A model generated the notes under the pieces. The model saw only the letters and a list, made by a program, of their open reading frames with translations, was not told the origin of the DNA and searched no databases. The translations under genes and the position numbers were made by a program. A stretch of 7,630 nt of DNA, taken from an uncultured Saprospiraceae bacterium. Lineage in GTDB: Bacteria > Bacteroidota > Bacteroidia > Chitinophagales > Saprospiraceae. Position 1 is the stretch's first letter. Each line of letters starts with the position of its first letter. The DNA is taken from NCBI GenBank assembly GCA_937864255.1, contig CALMIT010000066.1:1-7630 (forward strand), given 5' to 3'. Shown in pieces: positions 1 to 5,089 of the stretch.

Positions 1-80
1 ATTTTCATACTCGGCGTCGTAAAACTCATCGAGAAAATCAAAACCGCCGCTACTGCCATCCATTTTTTTATCACTTTCAT
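1..80 (-). CDS. N-terminus of an exported protein, partial (runs off left edge)
   Basis: An ATG at 80 on the minus strand opens a frame that stays open to the window edge and begins MKVIKKWMAVAAVLIFSMSF, then TTPSMK. This is a textbook Sec signal peptide: lysines at residues 2, 5 and 6, a hydrophobic core, then small polar residues, so the product is probably exported to the periplasm, outer membrane or outside. Only about 26 residues are visible, so the mature function is unknown. It starts 26 bases after the stop of the C1 peptidase gene on the same strand with no terminator between, which suggests co-transcription. A competing frame starts at 63 (MDGSSGGFDFLDEF...) and is also open to the edge. 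I prefer the start at 80 because of the signal peptide, but a cytoplasmic acidic protein from 63 cannot be excluded. No Shine-Dalgarno sequence precedes either start. Confidence 0.55.
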   Translation of the reverse strand, partial: MKVIKKWMAVAAVLIFSMSFTTPSMK

Positions 81-106
81 ACTTTAAGTTTTTAATTTTT
101 TTGCGC

Positions 107-1219
107 TTAAACGCCCATTTTTTTGCTTAGGTCTTCGGGGATCGCATTTTTATGCACCAGCACCGAAATGGTTTTCATTCGAAAATATGCCGCACTCATG
201 TAAAGAAAACCTTTATAATCGCTCACCTCGCCCCAACTGTTTTTAATCAGGTAATATTTATTGCCTGCCTGATCACGCGCCGTACCCACCAGGTGCATCA
301 GGTGGTCGTCGGTAGTCAGCAGACTTTCAAATGCTTCCTGCCGGTTATCCTGAGTAACATTTATTTCCTTCCCCGGTTTTTGAAAAAGGTCTTCTCTTTC
401 GGGCGCGGCGGGCATAATGGCCACACCGTTTTTGGCAGAAAAACCTTTTTCACTCACGTCGCCGTCCCAACTGATTGAGTAACCTTTTTTCAACGCATTA
501 TCCACGATGCGCTCCAGTTCGTCCAACGGAACATTGTAAAAACTGCCGTTTGAATAATTATCCGGGATTTCGAGGATGAATTTTTCATAAAACGGATGAT
601 GCGTAAACGAGGTGATGCTCACATAATCGTCAGGATTGATTTGAAAAGATGCGGCAAAAGATTCTGCCGTGAATTTTTTTGAACCCACCTGAAAACTTTC
701 CGGCACGGCGCCAAAATAGGCGTCCAAAATAGCAGATACTGCCGGCTTCCATTTCGGACTTATTTTTTTCTGTGTCAAAATTCCGTCCAAAAAACCCTTC
801 AATCCCACCTCCATTTCACCGTGATCGTGTTTGGCTTCTGCTGCCTTGCCGGCAAAAACAGACTCAGGTACAACCCCGAACATCGAAAAAGCTCTGATAA
901 CGTCATGTGCCAGGCTGCCTTGCGAAAAATTCGCCTTACCCTGCCGCAGCAAATAATTGCGCGCTTTATCCATATAAATGTTGCGTACGATAAACATTTC
1001 GGAAAGATCATACTCGCCTTTGCCCATGCGCATCAGTTCGGATTCCAAAAAAGAACTGGTGGAAAAACTCCAGCAGGTGCCGGTCTGATCCTGGCTTTTC
1101 ACCGAAGTGCAATTCAGTTTGATGTCGTTGGTAAACTGGTATTGACCAAAAACAGAATGGCAACAAATGCAAACTAAAATCAGGGACGGCAAAAGGAAGC
1201 ATTTTTTCATTTTGAACAT
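107..1219 (-). CDS. Secreted C1B-family cysteine peptidase (bleomycin hydrolase / aminopeptidase C-like)
   Basis: This is a papain-fold cysteine peptidase of the bleomycin hydrolase (PepC) group. The catalytic elements are visible: QDQTGTCWSF at residues 43-52, with an oxyanion-hole Gln just before and nucleophile Cys49; DDHLMHLVG at 304-312, with His306 in the position of the family's HAMxxxG histidine; and KNSWGE at 326-331, with Asn327. Family members cleave peptides, often as aminopeptidases. At 370 residues it is shorter than the cytoplasmic enzymes of about 450. Unlike them it has an N-terminal Sec signal peptide (charged MFKMKK, a hydrophobic stretch to about residue 24, likely cleavage after VFG), so it should act in the periplasm or outside. 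Met4 (at 1210) is an equally good start and gives a cleaner signal peptide. Several cysteines in the signal segment make a lipoprotein form conceivable, but no ideal lipobox is seen. Upstream lies a GC-rich hairpin with a T-tract; downstream follows another exported protein. The substrate is unknown. Confidence 0.9.
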   Translation of the reverse strand: MFKMKKCFLLPSLILVCICCHSVFGQYQFTNDIKLNCTSVKSQDQTGTCWSFSTSSFLESELMRMGKGEYDLSEMFIVRNIYMDKARNYLLRQGKANFSQGSLAHDVIRAFSMFGVVPESVFAGKAAEAKHDHGEMEVGLKGFLDGILTQKKISPKWKPAVSAILDAYFGAVPESFQVGSKKFTAESFAASFQINPDDYVSITSFTHHPFYEKFILEIPDNYSNGSFYNVPLDELERIVDNALKKGYSISWDGDVSEKGFSAKNGVAIMPAAPEREDLFQKPGKEINVTQDNRQEAFESLLTTDDHLMHLVGTARDQAGNKYYLIKNSWGEVSDYKGFLYMSAAYFRMKTISVLVHKNAIPEDLSKKMGV

Positions 1220-1237
1220 TATTTTTGACTCGTGATG

Positions 1238-1263
1238 AAAAAAACGCGCGCACTATCGGCGCG
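1238..1263 (-). terminator. Possible attenuator or intrinsic terminator ahead of the C1 peptidase
   Basis: Read on the minus strand, CGCGC (1263-1259), a 7-base loop, GCGCG (1251-1247), then CG and seven T residues (1244-1238) form a short all-GC hairpin followed by a U-tract. It lies 19 bases upstream of the peptidase start at 1219. A slipped pairing (1249-1245 with 1263-1259) places the stem directly against the T-tract. In this position it would act on the peptidase leader as an attenuator, or end transcription arriving from the right. The stem is only five base pairs, so chance is possible. No regulator or ligand-binding leader was recognised. Confidence 0.3.
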
Positions 1264-1293
1264 ACAAGTGAATACGAAGGTTTCAAAATTTAT

Positions 1294-1325
1294 TTTCATT
1301 CTTTTTACAAAATGTGATAAATTTC
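1294..1325 (+). promoter_or_regulatory. Candidate Bacteroidota promoter for the two-helix membrane protein
   Basis: TTTC at 1294-1297, a 20-base spacer and TAAATTTC at 1318-1325 resemble the Bacteroidota primary-sigma pattern TTTG-N19-21-TAnnTTTG, with one mismatch in each box. Transcription would start around 1332, leaving a leader of about 20 bases before the ATG at 1354. The surroundings are AT-rich, so chance matches are likely and support is modest. Confidence 0.3.
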
Positions 1326-1342
1326 ATTCGAATTTGATAAAA

Positions 1343-1353
1343 ACACACTGTGT
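1343..1353. repeat. 11-bp palindrome directly before a start codon
   Basis: ACACA-C-TGTGT is a perfect inverted repeat that ends on the base before the ATG at 1354. Its position would let a DNA-binding protein, or a small RNA hairpin, affect initiation of the downstream gene. It is short and may be chance; no regulator gene is nearby. Confidence 0.2.
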
Positions 1354-1848
1354 ATGGAACAAGTCATCGCTGTTTTCGAACCACTTCGCTCTCCGCTTTT
1401 TGCTTCTTCAAGTCTTTCCATTTTGGTAGGCGGGTTGTCAGCTTTTGCGCTCATTTACCTACTACGCACGCACAAGCTGGAGCGCAATATGCGCCAGATT
1501 TTGTCCATGCTCGCTTTTTTTGTACTCATCATCGCCGGAGGAATGGCAATTTTTGGCTGGACATCGGGCGAACGCATCGGAGCGGTGAAAATATATGACG
1601 ATCACCTGACGACGCCTTACGGCGAGTTTGCTTCCGCGGAAATTGAAAATGCGATGATTTTTGTGGATCAGCATAAATCCGTGCTGACGCCCCAATACGT
1701 GACCGGAGCTTCCAAAAGGCTCATCCTTATCACCGGAAATGGAAAAACTTATTCGTTTTCAGAGAAAAACTATGCAGTAGATCAAATGGTGGAAAGCATC
1801 CGAAACTGGCTGAAGGGCAAAGGGAAAGAATTAAAATCGCCCGAATAA
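1354..1848 (+). CDS. Two-helix membrane protein with probable PH-like C-terminal domain
   Basis: This 164-residue protein has two hydrophobic segments, about residues 18-37 (FASSSLSILVGGLSAFALIY) and 50-69 (LSMLAFFVLIIAGGMAIFGW), joined by a basic loop (RTHKLERNMRQ). A soluble tail of about 90 residues follows. The tail alternates short beta-like segments (IGAVKIYDDHLTTPYG, AMIFVDQ, RLILITGNGKTYSF) and closes with an amphipathic helix (VDQMVESIRNWLKG), the order expected of bacterial PH-like domains on small membrane proteins. The PH assignment is inference from pattern only; no catalytic motif is visible. The basic loop should be cytoplasmic. That puts both ends on the far side unless one hydrophobic segment is re-entrant, so topology is uncertain. 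The start at 1354 has no Shine-Dalgarno sequence. The neighbours give no functional hint: the gene upstream is divergent and the gene downstream is convergent. Confidence 0.75.
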   Translation: MEQVIAVFEPLRSPLFASSSLSILVGGLSAFALIYLLRTHKLERNMRQILSMLAFFVLIIAGGMAIFGWTSGERIGAVKIYDDHLTTPYGEFASAEIENAMIFVDQHKSVLTPQYVTGASKRLILITGNGKTYSFSEKNYAVDQMVESIRNWLKGKGKELKSPE

Positions 1849-2232
1849 TCAGTTAGTACTCACTTCCTTTTTAAACGTTTTTGTAAAAGCATTCACCTCG
1901 ATGACATAAGCGCCTTTCGGAAACTGCGCGAGGTCTATCTCGTAAATCGCGTCCACCGGCAGATCCCAAACTTCATCCTGATACATAACCACCCCGCTTT
2001 CATTTTTTACAAAAACCTGATTGAGGTTCATATTGATTTTATCAAAGTCAATGTACAAAAGATTGCTCCCGTCTTCGGCGTGATACACCCAGTTTTGATT
2101 TTCAATATTGAGCAAACTTTTTTCGATGACAGCCAGCCCCTCGAAAGAGTTTTTGACGGAAGTTTGGGCGGACAAAAATGAAGGGAGTAAAAAAAGTGCG
2201 AGAAAAGACGAAAGGATTAAAAACCGTTTCAT
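1849..2232 (-). CDS. Small secreted protein with T9SS-sorting-domain-like C-terminus
   Basis: This 127-residue protein begins with a clear Sec signal peptide (MKRFLILSSFLALFLLPSFL, cleavage probably after LSA, before QTS, near residue 22). The C-terminal half reads like a beta-sandwich: LLYIDFDKI, VFVKNESGVVMYQD, AIYEIDLAQFPKGAYVIEV, then a lysine-containing final strand. The pattern yeIDLaqfpkGaYvieV is close to the type IX secretion sorting domain and to related small Ig-like families (the DUF3244 type) of Bacteroidota. Because this fold makes up most of the mature protein, it may be a stand-alone periplasmic or surface domain and not a sorting tag on a cargo. Its TGA stop directly abuts the stop of the convergent gene to the left, with no room for a terminator. 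A good promoter lies at 2283-2313. Function is unknown. Confidence 0.8.
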   Translation of the reverse strand: MKRFLILSSFLALFLLPSFLSAQTSVKNSFEGLAVIEKSLLNIENQNWVYHAEDGSNLLYIDFDKINMNLNQVFVKNESGVVMYQDEVWDLPVDAIYEIDLAQFPKGAYVIEVNAFTKTFKKEVSTN

Positions 2233-2282
2233 TCAATTAAATTTTCAAAAAAGGGATAAATACCAAATTTCTTATCAGGTCG

Positions 2283-2313
2283 CAAAAGTAGAATAAAATT
2301 TAGTTTATTGAAA
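2283..2313 (-). promoter_or_regulatory. Bacteroidota-type promoter for the small secreted protein
   Basis: On the minus strand, TTTC (2313-2310), a 19-base spacer and TACTTTTG (2290-2283) match the TTTG-N19-TAnnTTTG consensus, with a perfect -7 box and one mismatch in the -33 box. Transcription would start near 2276 and give a leader of about 44 bases to the ATG at 2232. The whole spacer 2233-2459 is AT-rich and non-coding; apart from this promoter and short AT palindromes I see nothing in it. Confidence 0.6.
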
Positions 2314-2459
2314 TAGCCTGATTCTTGTAAAAAATCTGAATTTTTAAAAATTTTACTTTCTCGAAATTTAAAACTTGGAATCAATTAAAAAATAGCAATA
2401 AAATCCGCGAAAATACTTTTGACCGAAATAAAAAAAATTATCTGCGTTCGTCGAATAGC

Positions 2460-3083
2460 TCATTTTTCGCTGTAGCGCCACAAAATTTCCTTTATGCTGG
2501 CGTACATTTTCCAGTTTGAATGCAGCACCGTTGCCAAATCAAACCAGCCGCCGGATTCGATATCTTCTTCACTTTGCAGCTTCAGATTTTCATTTTCCGC
2601 CTCCATTTCAAACCAAAAAACCTGCTTCAAAACCCGGTGCTTTTTTTCGCGGTAAGTGTGCCAGGTTTCGCCCGTTTTTTTGATCGGAAGTTTCACGCGC
2701 ACGCCCGTTTCTTCTTCCACCTCCCGCACGGCCGCCGCTTCTACTGTCTCCCCCGGGTCTATTTTGCCTTTCGGCAAATCCCACCAGCCGCGCCGGTAAA
2801 TCATCAGAATTTTGCCCGCGCCGTTGCGCACGATTCCGCCTGCCGCCTGTATGATTTTATATTTTGAACAAAAATCATCGAATAAGGCTTGCAAATCGGA
2901 ATAATGCAAGACGACCTCGTCGTAGCGAACTGATTTTTCGAGCATATCCGCCAGTTGCAGAATTTGTTTTTTATTGCCGGAATAAGGCAGCACCAGCCGA
3001 TTTTCACCCGCCTTTTCAAGTTTATCCAACCGCTCAGATTCTATTAAATAAACGGGTGTCTCATTTATATAGATTTTGTACAT
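2460..3083 (-). CDS. NUDIX hydrolase with an N-terminal extension
   Basis: This protein hydrolyses a nucleoside diphosphate linked to another moiety. The complete Nudix box is present at residues 106-128: Gly106, Glu112, Arg120-Glu121, Glu123, Glu124, Glu125 and Gly127, fitting GX5EX7REUXEEXGU, where the glutamates bind the metal. Before it, RGWWDLPKGKIDPGE resembles Ap4A or polyphosphate-type NUDIX enzymes, but the substrate cannot be fixed from sequence. The Nudix domain spans about 78-205. Residues 1-75 form a separate domain (YKIYINETPVYLIES...) of unknown role. I start at the ATG at 3083 (MYKIYINE, 207 residues). A longer frame to 3224 would run into pyrE and adds 47 residues unlike the family. 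A G-rich stretch (CGGGGGC) lies 4-10 bases before this start and could serve as a weak ribosome binding site, unusual here. The gene is divergent from pyrE across 31 bases. Confidence 0.9.
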   Translation of the reverse strand: MYKIYINETPVYLIESERLDKLEKAGENRLVLPYSGNKKQILQLADMLEKSVRYDEVVLHYSDLQALFDDFCSKYKIIQAAGGIVRNGAGKILMIYRRGWWDLPKGKIDPGETVEAAAVREVEEETGVRVKLPIKKTGETWHTYREKKHRVLKQVFWFEMEAENENLKLQSEEDIESGGWFDLATVLHSNWKMYASIKEILWRYSEK

Positions 3084-3086
3084 TTG
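3079..3086 (+). promoter_or_regulatory. -7 box of a pyrE promoter overlapping the NUDIX start codon
   Basis: TACATTTG at 3079-3086 matches TAnnTTTG perfectly and lies about 28 bases before the pyrE ATG at 3115, placing a transcription start near 3093. No good TTTG or TTG box is seen 19-21 bases upstream, so the assignment rests on one box. The complement of the NUDIX start codon (3081-3083) lies inside this box. Confidence 0.45.
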
Positions 3087-3114
3087 CCCCCGTTTTTTTG
3101 AATTCAAGTTAAAA

Positions 3115-3762
3115 ATGGCAGAAAATATTGACAAGCAGGTAGCCGAGTTATTGTTGCAAATAAAGGCAATAAAGTTAAGTCCCCAAAAACCTTTCACTTG
3201 GGCTTCCGGCATTTTGTCGCCCATTTATTGCGACAATCGTGTGCTGCTCTCCTACCCTGCCATCCGCAATACCGTCAAAAATGCTTTTGTTGAAAAATCT
3301 GCCGCTTTCGCAGATTTCGACGTGGTGGCCGGCGTGGCGACCGCGGGCATTCCGATGGGCGCTTTATTGGCAGACGCACTGCAAAAACCTTTCGTGTATG
3401 TGAGAGCAAAAGCCAAAGAACACGGCAGACAAAATTTAATAGAAGGCGAATTGCAACCAGGCAAAAAAGTGCTCGTAGTGGAAGATTTAATATCTACCGG
3501 AGGCAGCAGTTTGAAAGCCGTGGAAGCAATTCGGGAAAACGGGTGCGAAGTGGTCGGAGTACTGGCTATTTTTTCATATCAATTTGAAGAAGCCGAGTCT
3601 GCTTTCAAAAACGCGGACTGTCCGATGCTCACGCTTTCAAATTACTCCGCCCTCATCACCGCAGCATTGGAAAGCAACTATATCAACCAAGCCGAAGTGG
3701 AACTTTTACAATCCTGGAGAAAAAATCCGCAAAGCTGGAAAAAGGAAGAATTCATTCGCTGA
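3115..3762 (+). CDS. pyrE: Orotate phosphoribosyltransferase
   Basis: This enzyme joins orotate to PRPP to make orotidine 5'-monophosphate in de novo UMP synthesis, in the cytoplasm as a dimer. The type-I phosphoribosyltransferase PRPP-binding motif is clear at residues 121-131 (VVEDLISTGGS, acidic pair Glu123-Asp124). The flexible catalytic loop follows YVRAKAKEHGRQNLIEG at 95-111, with the Lys-Glu-His-Gly core expected of OPRTases. The substrate-binding N-terminal segment FTWASGILSPIYCDNR (27-42) is typical of the family. Length is 215 residues against about 210 usual. I start at ATG 3115 (MAENIDKQ) and not 3076, because the earlier frame adds 13 residues unlike the family and overlaps both the NUDIX start and the proposed promoter. 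The next gene, for an M42 peptidase, begins 36 bases after the stop with no terminator between, so the two are probably co-transcribed. Confidence 0.95.
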   Translation: MAENIDKQVAELLLQIKAIKLSPQKPFTWASGILSPIYCDNRVLLSYPAIRNTVKNAFVEKSAAFADFDVVAGVATAGIPMGALLADALQKPFVYVRAKAKEHGRQNLIEGELQPGKKVLVVEDLISTGGSSLKAVEAIRENGCEVVGVLAIFSYQFEEAESAFKNADCPMLTLSNYSALITAALESNYINQAEVELLQSWRKNPQSWKKEEFIR

Positions 3763-3798
3763 AGCATCAAAAATTGAACACTCTGTAACTACTGGATT

Positions 3799-4923
3799 AT
3801 GGCAAAATCTAAGAAAGAAACCGAAGCCCAAAAAACCGTCCCCGCTGTCGTCAACAAAAAATCTGAAGAATTTCTCAGAAAATACCTGAATAATGCTTCG
3901 CCCACCGGCTTTGAATCCGCCGGTCAAAAACTTTGGTTGGAATACATCAAACCGTACATACAAGATTGGCAACTGGATAATTATGGCACGCTGTACGGCG
4001 TCATCAATCCCGGTTCGGATTATAAAGTGGTAATCGAAGGTCATGCCGACGAAATTTCCTGGTTTGTCAATTATATCTCCGAAGACGGCTTTATCAGCGT
4101 GATTAGAAACGGCGGCTCCGACCACCTCATCGCGCCCGCCAAAAGAGTGAACATTCATACCAAAAACGGCATCGTTAAAGGCGTTTTCGGCTGGCCTGCC
4201 ATTCATACGCGCAAAGGCAAAGACGCCACCGATCTCAAACCCACTCCTGAAAATATTTTTGTGGACATCGGCGCCAAAGACAAAGAGGAAGTTTTGAAAA
4301 TGGGCGTTCACGTGGGCTGTGTGATTACTTACGAAGATGAAATGATCGTACTCAACGACCGTTACTATGTCGGTCGCGCTCTGGACAATCGTATGGGCGG
4401 CTTCTGCATCGCCGAAGTAGCGCGGCTACTCCATGAAAACAAAGTCAAACTGCCTTACACGCTTTACATCGTCAATTCGGTGCAGGAAGAAATCGGGCTG
4501 CGGGGCGCTGAAATGATCGCCAATACCATCAAACCCAACGTGGCGATTGTGACCGACGTGACGCACGATACTTCCACTCCGCTGGTCACTGCCAAAATAG
4601 AAGGCGACGTAAAATGCGGCAAAGGTCCGACCGTAACAACCGGCCCAGCAGTACACAATATTTTAAAACAAATCATTCTGGACACCGCGGAGTCTAAAGG
4701 CATTCCCGTGCAATACGAAGCGGCTTCCCGCTCCACCGGCACTGATACCGACGCTTTCGCTTATTCAAACGGCGGCGTGCCGTCGGCATTGATTTCACTG
4801 CCGCTGCGCTACATGCACACCACCGTGGAAATGGCGCACAAAGACGACGTCAACAGCCTGATTCGCCTCATTTACGAAACCCTGCTCAACATCAAGCACG
4901 GACAGAGTTTCAAGTATTTTTAA
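3799..4923 (+). CDS. M42-family metallo-aminopeptidase (glutamyl aminopeptidase / TET-type)
   Basis: This is a dinuclear metal-dependent aminopeptidase that removes residues from peptides; relatives form large dodecameric (TET) cytoplasmic particles. The M42 ligands are all present: His82 and Asp84 in EGHADEISW, bridging Asp196 in ALDNRMGG, general base Glu230 with metal ligand Glu231 in VQEEIGLRGA, Asp253 in VTDVTHD, and His340 in LRYMHTTVEM. The PDZ-like insert expected between His82 and Asp196 is present (about residues 95-185). At 374 residues it is slightly longer than the usual 340-360, because of a lysine-rich N-terminal extension (MAKSKKETEAQKTVPAVVNK) with no signal peptide, so it should be cytoplasmic. 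Some M42 members were historically called endoglucanases or deblocking aminopeptidases; nothing here supports glucanase activity. It follows pyrE by 36 bases and ends just before a strong terminator, so it is likely the last gene of that operon. Confidence 0.95.
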   Translation: MAKSKKETEAQKTVPAVVNKKSEEFLRKYLNNASPTGFESAGQKLWLEYIKPYIQDWQLDNYGTLYGVINPGSDYKVVIEGHADEISWFVNYISEDGFISVIRNGGSDHLIAPAKRVNIHTKNGIVKGVFGWPAIHTRKGKDATDLKPTPENIFVDIGAKDKEEVLKMGVHVGCVITYEDEMIVLNDRYYVGRALDNRMGGFCIAEVARLLHENKVKLPYTLYIVNSVQEEIGLRGAEMIANTIKPNVAIVTDVTHDTSTPLVTAKIEGDVKCGKGPTVTTGPAVHNILKQIILDTAESKGIPVQYEAASRSTGTDTDAFAYSNGGVPSALISLPLRYMHTTVEMAHKDDVNSLIRLIYETLLNIKHGQSFKYF

Positions 4924-4939
4924 AATAAAAAAGAAGCTG

Positions 4940-4982
4940 AAAAAATGCCTGCCGGGTTTTGAATATCCGGCAGGCATTTTTT
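4940..4982. terminator. Strong bidirectional hairpin terminator after the pyrE-M42 unit
   Basis: A perfect 16-bp inverted repeat (4940-4955 with 4967-4982, GC-rich core TGCCTGCCGG) encloses an 11-base loop. Six A residues form the outer end of the left arm and six T residues that of the right arm, so the hairpin ends in a U-tract on either strand. It begins 17 bases after the M42 stop at 4923. It should terminate rightward transcription of pyrE-M42 and insulate the next gene. Confidence 0.9.
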
Positions 4983-5049
4983 GTAAAAACATTTCAATCC
5001 GGGCACTCAAAATCACCGGTTTTATTCGCTTACTTTCCGGGCTTTTTTC

Positions 5050-5057
5050 CATCTTTG
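5050..5057 (+). promoter_or_regulatory. Candidate -7 box for the exported barrel-like protein
   Basis: CATCTTTG at 5050-5057 matches TAnnTTTG except for its first base and would give a leader of about 25 bases before the ATG at 5090. It lies downstream of the strong terminator, where an independent promoter is expected. No convincing -33 box is present; TTCG at 5025-5028 is at the right distance (21 bases) but is weak. Confidence 0.3.
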
Positions 5058-5089
5058 GAAAAATTTGTTTTATCAAAACAGCCCTTGAA

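Noticed and set aside
1284..1311. Minus-strand TTTG ... AAATTTTG as a promoter for the C1 peptidase
   Set aside because: The -7 box has a mismatch in its first base and the spacer is only 16 bases, shorter than the expected 19-21.
2339..2352. 14-bp palindrome AATTTTTAAAAATT
   Set aside because: It is made only of A and T within a very AT-rich spacer, so it is expected by chance and has no adjoining promoter or gene start.
2414..2421. A plus-strand TACTTTTG box just beyond the 3' end of the NUDIX gene
   Set aside because: It matches TAnnTTTG, but no -33 box lies 19-21 bases upstream and it would only drive an antisense transcript into the NUDIX gene; chance is likely in AT-rich DNA.
2425..2460. 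Possible terminator after the NUDIX gene
   Set aside because: There is a T-tract on the minus strand, but the only nearby inverted repeat (TTCG/CGAA with a one-base loop) cannot form a stable hairpin.
3076..3114. Earlier pyrE start at 3076
   Set aside because: The extra 13 residues (MYICPRFFEFKLK) do not resemble OPRTases and the region overlaps the NUDIX start and the proposed -7 box.
3084..3224. N-terminal extension of the NUDIX reading frame up to 3224
   Set aside because: It would overlap the start of pyrE on the other strand, adds 47 residues unlike NUDIX proteins, and MYKIYINE at 3083 is a natural start.
3706..4311. 201-codon open frame on the minus strand opposite pyrE and the M42 gene
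   Set aside because: It is antisense to two well-supported genes and its translation shows no family motif; it reads as a shadow of the M42 coding frame.
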